Below, one piece after another: positions 14,438 through 21,982 of a DNA stretch of 27,804 nt (position 1 is its first letter; every line of letters begins with the position of its first letter). Origin of the DNA: Clostridiales bacterium UBA3277 (lineage in GTDB: Bacteria > Bacillota > Clostridia > Oscillospirales > Oscillospiraceae); assembly GCA_002362145.1 (NCBI GenBank), contig DETX01000100.1:20602-48405 (forward strand), read 5' to 3'. The notes beneath the pieces are model-generated. The model saw only the letters and a list, made by a program, of their open reading frames with translations, was not told the DNA's origin and did no database searches. Both the position numbers and the translations under genes were made by a program.

Positions 14438-15895
14438 ATGAAGATTGCGACAAAGCTGGACGCCCTCTGGGGCAGGTTCCGCTCGGAGGCTCCCTCAGGG
14501 GGCCTGCGGCGCAGATGGCTGCTCAATACCGCCAGCGTGGTTTTCGCCCTGGGACTGGTGTGCGTACTCACCATCACCGCCGGCTTCTCCGCCTACTACT
14601 ATTCCGCCATGGAAGCGGATATGCACAAGCGGGCCCAGACCGCCACGGACTTTTTTTCCGACGCCGTGGGCCAGAACTATAACGACTTCTACCAGTCCTG
14701 CATCATCTACGCCCAGACCTACGACGATAAAAACAACATCGAGCTCCAATTCATCACCGAGGACGGCTATCTCGCCGCCTCCTCCTACGGCCAGTGGGCG
14801 GGCCTCTCTCCCAACACCAAGGAAATCCGCCAGGCTGTGGAGAGCCGGGGCATTGTGCCCTTCGTAGGCCGGGACAGCCACACCCGGGAGCGGATCATGG
14901 CGGTTTCCGCCCCCATGATTTTCAGCACCGGCGAGGTGGTGGGGGTGCTGCGCTATGTCACCTCCACCCGTATTTTGGACGGCCAGATCGCCCTGGTGGC
15001 CATCACCAGCAGCCTGGTGCTTCTGGTGGTCATGGCCATGGTCCTGGTCAGCAGCAATATCTACCTCCACTCCATCATGAATCCCGTGGCGGAGATTACG
15101 GAGAAGGCCAAGCGCATTGCCAACGGCAGCTACGGCGTCCAGATCAAGACCCCCTATAAGGACGAAATCGGGGAGCTGGCCGAGACCATCAATGAGATGT
15201 CCAATAAGATCGCCCAGAACGAGAAGATGCAGTCGGAATTCATCTCCCAGCTCTCCCATGAGCTGAGAACGCCGCTGACCGTCATCACTGGCTGGAGCGA
15301 GACCCTCCTGGCCGATGAAAATATGGATGCCGACACCCGCCAGGGCATGAAGATCATCTCCAGCGAGGCCAAGCGCCTGACGGAGATGGTCATGGACCTG
15401 CTGGACTTCACCCGTATGCAGGACGGCCGGGTCACCCTGGCCGTGGAACCTACGGACCTGCGGGCGGTGTTCGAGGAGACGGTGTTCATGTATGGCAGCC
15501 GCCTGGCCCAGGAGGGTATCGAGCTCCATTACGAGGAGTCCGACGAGGACATTCCCGAGATTCCCTGCGACCCCAAGCGCCTTCGCCAGGTGTTTCTGAA
15601 CATTCTGGACAACGGCGCCAAGCACGGCGGCGAAGGCGGACGCATCGACGCCTCCATGAACTATGAGGACGACGCCGTGGTGGTCCGCATCCGGGACTAC
15701 GGCCCCGGAATTCCGGAGGACGAGATTCCTCTGGTCAAAAAGAAATTCTACAAGGGCAGCTCCAAAGCCCGGGGCACGGGCATCGGCCTGGCCGTCTGTG
15801 ATGAGATCGTAGAGATGCACGGCGGCGAGCTGACCCTGGAAAACGCCCCCGGCGGCGGCACCTTAGTGACGGTCCGTCTGCCCAATACCCATTAA
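14438..15895 (+). CDS. Membrane sensor histidine kinase
   Basis: A 485-residue kinase partner of the preceding regulator. It has a basic cytoplasmic tail, TM1 (about 28-50), an extracytoplasmic sensor of about 125 residues, TM2 (about 183-207), a HAMP linker and a HisKA domain with His274 (SHELRTPLT). The ATPase domain has an N box (NILDNGAKHG), G1 (RDYGPGIP), F box (KKKFYKG) and G2 (GTGIGLAV). All catalytic boxes are complete. The sensor domain length fits a Cache-like fold, but I cannot confirm that. The ATG at 14438 lies five bases past the regulator stop; an alternative GTG at 14420 would overlap it. The ribosome site is weak, suggesting coupling to the regulator. Ligand unknown. Confidence 0.93.
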   Translation: MKIATKLDALWGRFRSEAPSGGLRRRWLLNTASVVFALGLVCVLTITAGFSAYYYSAMEADMHKRAQTATDFFSDAVGQNYNDFYQSCIIYAQTYDDKNNIELQFITEDGYLAASSYGQWAGLSPNTKEIRQAVESRGIVPFVGRDSHTRERIMAVSAPMIFSTGEVVGVLRYVTSTRILDGQIALVAITSSLVLLVVMAMVLVSSNIYLHSIMNPVAEITEKAKRIANGSYGVQIKTPYKDEIGELAETINEMSNKIAQNEKMQSEFISQLSHELRTPLTVITGWSETLLADENMDADTRQGMKIISSEAKRLTEMVMDLLDFTRMQDGRVTLAVEPTDLRAVFEETVFMYGSRLAQEGIELHYEESDEDIPEIPCDPKRLRQVFLNILDNGAKHGGEGGRIDASMNYEDDAVVVRIRDYGPGIPEDEIPLVKKKFYKGSSKARGTGIGLAVCDEIVEMHGGELTLENAPGGGTLVTVRLPNTH

Positions 15896-15912
15896 GAGGA
15901 GATAATCAGCCA

Positions 15913-16911
15913 ATGGCAAAACAGGAAACACCCTGCTGTGAGAAATTTCGCACCATGATCGGCGGCCAGGCCCTCATCGAGGGCATTCTGATGCGGGGCC
16001 CGGAAAAGGATGCTGTGGTGATCCGCACCGGGGAAGGCCTTAAAGTGGAGGTCACTCCGCGAAAAATCAATAAACCCGGTTCTTACAAGACCTGGCCCTT
16101 TCTGCGTGGAATTTTCAATTTCATTGATTCCAACGTGGTGGGCGTGAAGGCGCTGATGCACTCGGCGGACCTGGCCCCCGAGGAATATGCCGAGGAGCCG
16201 GGTAAGCTGGACAAGTGGCTGGAAAAGAAGCTGGGAAATGAAAAATTCCAGCAGTTTATCATGGGCCTGGCGGTGGTTATGGGCCTGGGGCTGTCTATTC
16301 TGCTCTTTTTCCTGCTGCCCATGGTGATCAGCAGCTTTTTTGACAGGTGGATCTCCAACAACCTGGTTTTGAACCTCTTTGAGGGCCTGATCCGGATGGT
16401 GATCTTCTTTATTTATATGTTTGCCGTTTCCAAAATGGGGGAGATGAAGCGGGTATTTTCCTACCACGGCGCGGAGCATAAGACCATTCGCTGCTACGAG
16501 GCGGGCCTTCCCCTGACGGTGGAGAATGTCCGCACCCAGACCCGGCTCCATCCCCGCTGCGGCACCAGCTTTCTTCTGGTGGTCATGGTGATCTCCATTT
16601 TGGTGTTCTCCATCGCCTCCTCGGCGCTGCTGGCCATCTTCCCGGCTCTGGAGGGGATGCGCGGCACCGCGCTGTACCGGATTGTGATGATCGTATTTAA
16701 GCTGCTGCTGCTTCCCATCGTGGTGGGCATCACCTACGAGCTGAACCGCTGGGCGGGAAGCCATGATAACGGCCTTACCCATATCCTCACCGCCCCCGGA
16801 ATGTGGATGCAGAACTTCACCACCAACGAGCCGGAGGATTCCATGATCGAGGTGGCCATCCGGGCGGTGACGGAGGTCCTGCCGGAAGAGGAGGGCGCCG
16901 ACCGATGGTAA
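15913..16911 (+). CDS. DUF1385 (YqhQ-like) multi-pass membrane protein
   Basis: A 332-residue member of the DUF1385 family, which includes Bacillus YqhQ. The signature motifs are IGGQALIEGILMRGP near the N terminus, then YHGAEHKTIRCYEAG and TRLHPRCGTSFLLVV in the middle, whose His, Glu and Cys residues look like metal or active-site ligands. Four hydrophobic segments fall at about 118-144, 156-178, 216-242 and 258-280. The family function is not established. It overlaps the start of prmC by seven bases, an arrangement commonly seen in clostridia where DUF1385 sits beside prmC and prfA. AGAGGAG lies 11 bases ahead of the ATG. Confidence 0.9.
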   Translation: MAKQETPCCEKFRTMIGGQALIEGILMRGPEKDAVVIRTGEGLKVEVTPRKINKPGSYKTWPFLRGIFNFIDSNVVGVKALMHSADLAPEEYAEEPGKLDKWLEKKLGNEKFQQFIMGLAVVMGLGLSILLFFLLPMVISSFFDRWISNNLVLNLFEGLIRMVIFFIYMFAVSKMGEMKRVFSYHGAEHKTIRCYEAGLPLTVENVRTQTRLHPRCGTSFLLVVMVISILVFSIASSALLAIFPALEGMRGTALYRIVMIVFKLLLLPIVVGITYELNRWAGSHDNGLTHILTAPGMWMQNFTTNEPEDSMIEVAIRAVTEVLPEEEGADRW

Positions 16912-17780
16912 AGCGTTATGGTGACCTCTACCTGGATACCCGCCGGACCCTGATGAAGGTGGAGGAGCCCCAGGACGCGGGCCGCATCGCCCGGGACCTG
17001 ATCTGCCATGTCTCCGGAAAGACCCAGGAGGAATTCTTAATCTGTGGCGACCTGTACGCCCCGGCGGAGACCGTGGCGGAGGTGGAAGCGCTGCTGGACC
17101 GGCATCTGCAAGGGGAGCCTGTTGCCTATCTTCTGGGGGAGTGGGAGTTTTACGGCCTGCCCCTGACGGTCACCCCCGATGTGCTCATCCCCCGGGACGA
17201 CACCGTGGCGGTGACGGATCTTGCCATCCACCAGGGGCTGTTTCTCAGTGAGGACCCCCGGATTCTGGACCTGTGCTGCGGCTCCGGCTGCATCGGCCTG
17301 GCCGTTGCCAGCCGCCTGAAGGACGCCAAGGTCACCCTGGCGGATCTGAGCCAGAAGGCCCTGGCCGTGGCAAAGGAGAACGTGGCCCGGAATCATCTGG
17401 GAGGCCGGGTCCGCTGTGTCCGGGCGGACGCCCTGGCGGCGCCGTCTCCCTTTCTGGGAAAGTTTGACCTCATCGTTTCCAATCCTCCCTATGTGACGGC
17501 GGCGGAGATGGGGTCGCTTCCCGGAAGCGTCAAGAATTTTGAGCCGGAGCTGGCCCTCTTCGGCGGCGAGGACGGCCTGAACTTCTACCACTCCATCGCC
17601 GAAAATTACAAAGCCGCCCTGAAGCCCGGCGGCTACCTGTGCCTGGAATTTGGCATGGGCCAGGGGGACGCGGTCTGCGCCATCCTGGAGGAGAACGGAT
17701 ATACCATTCTGGAGCGTTCCAGAGATTATAACGACAGAGAACGAGCCGTGCTTGCCCGGTACGGCGGGAAGGAAGAGTAA
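16905..17780 (+). CDS. prmC: Peptide chain release factor N5-glutamine methyltransferase
   Basis: A cytosolic SAM enzyme that methylates the GGQ glutamine of release factors RF1 and RF2, raising termination efficiency. It has 291 residues, typical for PrmC. The N-terminal helical domain holds [15 protein letters not shown] and LIPRDDT. The Rossmann domain has motif [15 protein letters not shown] and the hallmark NPPY at 193-196. The ATG at 16905 overlaps the DUF1385 stop and has AGGAGGG (16889-16895) nine bases upstream; longer readings starting at 16803 lie wholly inside DUF1385. The usual neighbour prfA is missing and recA follows after a single base. Confidence 0.94.
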   Translation: MVKRYGDLYLDTRRTLMKVEEPQDAGRIARDLICHVSGKTQEEFLICGDLYAPAETVAEVEALLDRHLQGEPVAYLLGEWEFYGLPLTVTPDVLIPRDDTVAVTDLAIHQGLFLSEDPRILDLCCGSGCIGLAVASRLKDAKVTLADLSQKALAVAKENVARNHLGGRVRCVRADALAAPSPFLGKFDLIVSNPPYVTAAEMGSLPGSVKNFEPELALFGGEDGLNFYHSIAENYKAALKPGGYLCLEFGMGQGDAVCAILEENGYTILERSRDYNDRERAVLARYGGKEE

Positions 17781-17781
17781 T

Positions 17782-18888
17782 ATGGCGACCAAGAAAACAG
17801 TTTACGAAGCCCCGGCTCCTGCCTCCGACAAGAAGAAGGCGCTGCAAACCGCCCTGGCCCAGATCGACAAGAGCTTTGGCAAGGGTACCGTCATGCGTCT
17901 GGGCGACCGCCCGGAGATGAACGTGGAGGCCATCCCCACGGGCTCTCTGGCGCTGGACGCGGCCCTCGGCATCGGCGGCGTGCCCAGAGGCCGGATCATC
18001 GAGATCTACGGCCCCGAGTCCTCCGGTAAGACCACCCTGGCCCTGCACATCCTGGCCGAGGCCCAGAAGCGGGGCGGCGAGGTGGCCTTCGTGGATGCCG
18101 AGCACGCTCTGGACCCGGTTTATGCCGCGGCCCTGGGTGTGGATACCGACAATCTGCTGGTCTCCCAGCCGGATACCGGCGAGCAGGCCCTGGAAATCAC
18201 CGACGCCCTGGTCCGCTCCGGCGCCATCGACGCCGTGGTGGTGGACTCCGTGGCTGCTCTGGTCCCCAAGCAGGAGATTGAGGGCGAGATGGGCGATACC
18301 TTTGTGGGCCTTCAGGCCCGGCTCATGTCCCAGGCCCTGCGGAAGCTGGCCGGCACCATCGCCAAGACCAACTGCGTGGTTATTTTCATTAACCAGCTTC
18401 GTATGAAGATCGGCGTGATGTATGGAAACCCCGAGACCACCACCGGCGGCAACGCCCTGAAATTCTACGCCTCCGTCCGTCTGGACGTGCGCCGCATTGA
18501 GGCCATCAAGGAAGGCAGCAACGTCATCGGCAATAAGACCCGGGTGAAGGTGGTCAAGAACAAGGTGGCCCCGCCCTTCCGGGAGGCCGTGTTTGAGATC
18601 CTCTACGGCCAGGGCATCTCCAAGTGGGGCGAGCTGGTGGATCTGGCGGTCCAGATGGACATTGTCCAGAAGAGTGGCAGCTGGTTCTCCATGGGCGACG
18701 AGCGGATCGGCCAGGGGGCGAACTCCGTGAAGGAATACTTCATTGCCCATCCCGACATTGCTCAGAGCGTGGAGGCCCAGGTCCGGGAAAACCTGTGGAA
18801 GCTCACCGGCAGCGGGGCCAAGGCCCCGGCGACCCCGGCGGACAAGCCGGTAGCCGTCAGCGCCGACGATTTTGACGATGAGGCTTGA
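17782..18888 (+). CDS. recA: RecA recombinase
   Basis: DNA strand-exchange ATPase for recombinational repair and SOS activation. It has 368 residues. Visible are Walker A GPESSGKT (77-84), the Walker [16 protein letters not shown]-binding loop L1 (EGEMGD), the L2 region (INQLRMKIG...[20 protein letters not shown]), and an acidic C-terminal tail ending in DDFDDEA that modulates filament growth in other bacteria. The ATG at 17782 lies one base after the prmC stop, with a purine-rich site GGGAAGGAAG within the end of prmC. I found no separate promoter and no convincing LexA-type palindrome in the 100 bases ahead. Upstream frame extension to 17650 would overlap prmC and lacks conserved sequence. 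Confidence 0.97.
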   Translation: MATKKTVYEAPAPASDKKKALQTALAQIDKSFGKGTVMRLGDRPEMNVEAIPTGSLALDAALGIGGVPRGRIIEIYGPESSGKTTLALHILAEAQKRGGEVAFVDAEHALDPVYAAALGVDTDNLLVSQPDTGEQALEITDALVRSGAIDAVVVDSVAALVPKQEIEGEMGDTFVGLQARLMSQALRKLAGTIAKTNCVVIFINQLRMKIGVMYGNPETTTGGNALKFYASVRLDVRRIEAIKEGSNVIGNKTRVKVVKNKVAPPFREAVFEILYGQGISKWGELVDLAVQMDIVQKSGSWFSMGDERIGQGANSVKEYFIAHPDIAQSVEAQVRENLWKLTGSGAKAPATPADKPVAVSADDFDDEA

Positions 18889-19507
18889 GGCACTGAAGCT
18901 CTCCCCAGACCGGATGGGCCGCTACTGGGCCGAATTTGAGGATGGAACCCGGCTGGGACTCTACCGCCAGACCGTGGAGGACTTTGGCCTATACTCCGGA
19001 AAAACCCTTTCTGAGGAGGAAATGGCCTGTCTGCGCCAGGCAGCCGGTCAGATGTCGGCGAAAATGCGGGCGGTGCGCATCGTCTCCGCGACCAGCGTCA
19101 GCAAGCGCGCCTTGGAAGAGCGGCTGGTCCAAAAGGGAGAGGACCTGGATCAGGCCCGCCAGGCGGTGCAGTGGATGGAGGAGCTGAATCTGGTGGACGA
19201 CCGGACCACTGCCGAGCAAGTGGTCCGCTCCTGCATCGGCAAGGGCTATGGCCCGTCCCGGGCCCGGCAGGCCCTCTATGAAAAGCGGATTCCCAAGCAG
19301 TATTGGGAGAAGGCCATGGAGGGCTATCCCGACCAGAGTGAGAAGATCGAGGCCTTTTTGCGGAGCCGCCTGGACGCCGATTCCGACGACAAGCAGATCA
19401 GGCGGGCCGTGGACGCCCTGATTCGCCGGGGCCACAGCTACGGCGCCATCCGAAAGGTCCTTTCAGAGCTCTCTTTCGATACAGAAGAATTCACAGAGGA
19501 AGAATAG
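18878..19507 (+). CDS. recX: Regulatory protein RecX
   Basis: RecX binds and limits RecA filaments. The 209-residue protein consists of three-helix repeat units typical of Rec[18 protein letters not shown] with a following [10 protein letters not shown] repeat, then [17 protein letters not shown], and a last repeat [17 protein letters not shown]. The ATG at 18878 overlaps the recA end by 11 bases; a TTG at 18872 is the alternative. No clear ribosome site exists, so translation probably depends on recA coupling, which would keep the regulator at a low ratio to RecA. An N-terminal extension of about 65 residues precedes the first repeat, as in many Firmicute RecX proteins. Confidence 0.9.
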   Translation: MRLEALKLSPDRMGRYWAEFEDGTRLGLYRQTVEDFGLYSGKTLSEEEMACLRQAAGQMSAKMRAVRIVSATSVSKRALEERLVQKGEDLDQARQAVQWMEELNLVDDRTTAEQVVRSCIGKGYGPSRARQALYEKRIPKQYWEKAMEGYPDQSEKIEAFLRSRLDADSDDKQIRRAVDALIRRGHSYGAIRKVLSELSFDTEEFTEEE

Positions 19508-19510
19508 ATT

Positions 19511-20845
19511 ATGGCAAAGATTGGTTTTATTTCCCTGGGGTGCGCCAAGAACCAGGTGGACTGCGAGCGCATGATGCAGCGGGTCCAGGAGGCGGGCCAC
19601 ACCATACAGGAGCCGGTGGCGGGCAGTGACGTGGTGGTCATCAACACCTGCGGCTTCATTGATTCGGCAAAATCCGAGGCCATTGACTACATTTTGCAGG
19701 CGGCGGATTTGAAGGCCCGGGGCCTTGTGGGGAAGATTCTCGTCACCGGCTGCCTCTCCCAGCGCTATCAGGGGGAGATCCTGACGGAGATGCCGGAGGT
19801 GGATGGCATCCTCGGCACCGGCAGCTATACGGAGGTGGTCCCCGCCATTGAAAAGCTGCTCTCCGGAGAGAAGGTCAGCGACTTTGGCTCCATCGACGCC
19901 CCCGAACAGGAGTGCGGCCGGGTGCTGACCACGCCGGAGCACTATGCCTACCTCAAAATCGCCGAGGGCTGTGACAACCGCTGCGCCTACTGCATCATTC
20001 CCTATCTCCGGGGCCGCTACCGCAGCCGCCAGATGGACGACATCCTCTATGAGGCCCGGACCCTGGCAGCGGGCGGGGTCAAGGAGCTCATTGTGGTGGC
20101 CCAGGATACCAGCCGCTACGGCACGGACCTGCCCGGCCACCGGCGGCAGCTGCCCCAGCTTCTGCGGGAGCTGTGCCGGATCGACGGAATCCACTGGGTC
20201 CGGGTCCACTATGTCTATCCCGATGAAATCGACGATGAATTCATCGAGACCATGGCCTCCGAACCCAAGATTGTCAAATACCTGGATATCCCCATCCAGC
20301 ACTGCAACAGCCAGATTCTCAAGCGGATGAACCGCCGGGGGGACGGGCAGTTCCTCCGGGATCTGCTGAAAAAGCTCCGGGACCGGATTCCGGGCCTGGT
20401 GATCCGCACCAGCCTCATTACCGGCCTGCCGGGGGAGGGGGAGGAGGAATTCCAGGAGCTCTGCGACTTCCTCCGGGAGACCCGCATGGAGCGAGTGGGG
20501 GCCTTTGCCTTCTCTCCCGAAGAGGGAACCCCCGCCGCGGAGATGGACTACCCCGATACGGAGGTGGCCCAGCGCCGGGCGGAGATCGTGGAAATGCTCC
20601 AATCCGACATTATGGACGATTACAACGCCTCCCGGGTGGGCACCACCATGGAGGTCTTGGTGGACGGCTACGACGAGGAACGGGAGCAGTTTTTCGGCCG
20701 GACCTATGCCGACTCCCCGGACATTGACGGGAAGGTCTGGCTTGCCAGTGAGGAGCCCCTCCGTGAGGGAGATTTTGTGAAGGTCACCATTGACGGCTGT
20801 GTCGAGGGAGACCTGTCAGGTTTTGTGGTGGAGGAAGAAGAATGA
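19511..20845 (+). CDS. rimO: Ribosomal protein uS12 methylthiotransferase
   Basis: A radical-SAM enzyme that adds a methylthio group to the conserved Asp of ribosomal protein S12. It has 444 residues. The N-terminal UPF0004 domain carries auxiliary-cluster ligands Cys11, Cys47 and Cys81 (SLGCAKNQVD, NTCGF, TGCLSQ). The radical-SAM cluster motif is C154-x3-C158-x2-C161 (CDNRCAYC). PIQHCNSQILKRMNR and SLITGLPGEGEEEF complete the core, and a C-terminal TRAM domain (about 375-440) follows. The SLGCAKNQVD form favours RimO over MiaB. It starts three bases after recX and ends in an ATGA overlap with pgsA. Confidence 0.95.
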   Translation: MAKIGFISLGCAKNQVDCERMMQRVQEAGHTIQEPVAGSDVVVINTCGFIDSAKSEAIDYILQAADLKARGLVGKILVTGCLSQRYQGEILTEMPEVDGILGTGSYTEVVPAIEKLLSGEKVSDFGSIDAPEQECGRVLTTPEHYAYLKIAEGCDNRCAYCIIPYLRGRYRSRQMDDILYEARTLAAGGVKELIVVAQDTSRYGTDLPGHRRQLPQLLRELCRIDGIHWVRVHYVYPDEIDDEFIETMASEPKIVKYLDIPIQHCNSQILKRMNRRGDGQFLRDLLKKLRDRIPGLVIRTSLITGLPGEGEEEFQELCDFLRETRMERVGAFAFSPEEGTPAAEMDYPDTEVAQRRAEIVEMLQSDIMDDYNASRVGTTMEVLVDGYDEEREQFFGRTYADSPDIDGKVWLASEEPLREGDFVKVTIDGCVEGDLSGFVVEEEE

Positions 20846-21372
20846 CAACAGCTACGAAATTTACCCTGGCCCGGGTGGCCATGATCCCGATGTACCTGGT
20901 GACCATGTACTTATCCCACGGGGAGGCCGGACTGTGGATGTACGTTTCTCTGGGCATTTTCATTCTGGCCAGCCTGACGGACACCCTGGACGGCTACATA
21001 GCCCGGCACTGCAACCAGGTCACGGACTTTGGAAAGTTCCTGGACCCCCTGGCCGACAAGCTGCTGACCCTGGCTGCCATGTGCATGTTCTGCCAGTGGA
21101 ACGTGTTCCCCGCCTGGGCGCTGATGGTGGTGCTGACCCGGGAGTTTGCCGTGTCGGGCCTTCGGATGGTGGCCTCCGGAAAGGGCAACGTCATCGCCGC
21201 CGGCTGGAGCGGAAAAATCAAGACTGCCAGCACCATGGTGGGCCTGTGCGCCATGATGGCCCTGCCCGGCATCCCGGTGCTGAACTGGATTGTCATTGCA
21301 CTCATTGTAGCCACCACCCTCTATTCCGGTGTGGAATACTTCGTCCAAAACTGGAGCTGCCTCTGGAACTGA
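20842..21372 (+). CDS. pgsA: CDP-diacylglycerol-glycerol-3-phosphate 3-phosphatidyltransferase
   Basis: An integral membrane enzyme of 176 residues that makes phosphatidylglycerol-phosphate, the first committed step to phosphatidylglycerol and cardiolipin. The CDP-alcohol phosphotransferase signature D-x2-D-G-x2-A-R-x8-G-x3-D-x3-D is complete (residues about 47-71, starting DTLDGYIAR and ending FLDPLADK). Four or five hydrophobic segments surround it. VLTREFAVSGLRMVA is the typical second conserved block. It overlaps rimO by four bases and is the last gene of the unit, followed by a strong terminator. The adjacent cinA seen with pgsA in many Firmicutes is absent. Confidence 0.94.
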   Translation: MTTATKFTLARVAMIPMYLVTMYLSHGEAGLWMYVSLGIFILASLTDTLDGYIARHCNQVTDFGKFLDPLADKLLTLAAMCMFCQWNVFPAWALMVVLTREFAVSGLRMVASGKGNVIAAGWSGKIKTASTMVGLCAMMALPGIPVLNWIVIALIVATTLYSGVEYFVQNWSCLWN

Positions 21373-21390
21373 GGATTTTCATATCCCAAA

Positions 21391-21419
21391 AAAGCGCAGC
21401 AGTCCGCTGCGTTTTTTTT
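21391..21419 (+). terminator. Terminator closing the nine-gene unit
   Basis: Stem 21395-21400 with 21406-21411, lengthened by pairing of the preceding A-run with the eight T residues at 21412-21419. Confidence 0.85.
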
Positions 21420-21428
21420 CGCTTTTTC

Positions 21429-21457
21429 TGCAACGGAATCCCCGGTTCGATCGTATC
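21429..21457 (+). promoter_or_regulatory. Candidate ECF-sigma promoter ahead of the sigma gene
   Basis: TGCAAC (21429-21434), 17-bp spacer, CGTATC (21452-21457). This matches the general form of ECF promoters (AAC-type -35 and CGT-type -10, as in Bacillus SigM/SigW). It lies about 35 bases before the sigma start and directly behind the pgsA terminator, so it would be autoregulatory. No sigma-A promoter was seen in the same gap. Confidence 0.5.
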
Positions 21458-21490
21458 TTCTATAGGAAAACAGGAAAGGAGATGACGCAG

Positions 21491-21982
21491 ATGCTCCCGC
21501 AAAAACCACCCGCGCGAGATATCCTGGCCATCTATGACCGGCAGGTGGACACCGTCTACCGGGTCTGCTACGCGTTTATGAAAAACAAAGCGGAGGCCGA
21601 GGATATGACCCAGGAAACCTTCCTGCGGCTGATGACCTGTGATCAGGTCTTTGAAAACCGGAGGCATGAAAAGGCCTGGCTCATCGTCACGGCATCGAAT
21701 CTCTGCAAGGACAGCCTGAAAAAGTGGTGGCGGAAAAATGAGAACATAGACGACTACGAAAACCTCCCCCAGGAGCCCCGGGACCCGGACGAGCACTATG
21801 TTCTCGACGCCATTATGCGGCTGCCCCAGGACTATAAATCCGCTGTATATATGTACTATTATGAGGGCTATACCACATCAGAGATTGCCGAGCACGAGGG
21901 CTGTACGGAAAGCGGCATCCGCAGCCGCCTTTCCCGTGCCCGCAAGCAGCTTATGACCATGTTGGGAGGTGTCAGGACATGA
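21491..21982 (+). CDS. ECF-like RNA polymerase sigma factor
   Basis: A 163-residue sigma-70 family protein with only regions 2 and 4. Region 2 (about 10-80) has IYDRQVDTVYRVCYAFMKN, then AEDMTQETFLRLM and the KAWLIVTASNLCKD helix. Region 4 (about 105-160) has LPQDYKSAVYMYYYEGYTTSEIA followed by the HTH CTESGIRSRLSRARKQL. The start at 21491 is favoured because GGAG (21478-21481) is nine bases away; an ATG at 21482 touches the ribosome site. It is coupled by an ATGA overlap to the large membrane protein that follows, the usual sigma/anti-sigma arrangement. Its regulon cannot be named, although an upstream ECF-like promoter suggests self-activation. Confidence 0.9.
   Translation: MLPQKPPARDILAIYDRQVDTVYRVCYAFMKNKAEAEDMTQETFLRLMTCDQVFENRRHEKAWLIVTASNLCKDSLKKWWRKNENIDDYENLPQEPRDPDEHYVLDAIMRLPQDYKSAVYMYYYEGYTTSEIAEHEGCTESGIRSRLSRARKQLMTMLGGVRT

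Noticed and set aside
14495..15820. 441-codon reverse frame over the histidine kinase
   Set aside because: Shadow of the kinase; His/Gly/Val-rich composition typical of antisense frames in GC-rich DNA.
17700..17781. Possible LexA box (GAAC...) ahead of recA
   Set aside because: GAACGAGCCGTGC lacks the matching GTTC half, so it is not a usable palindrome.
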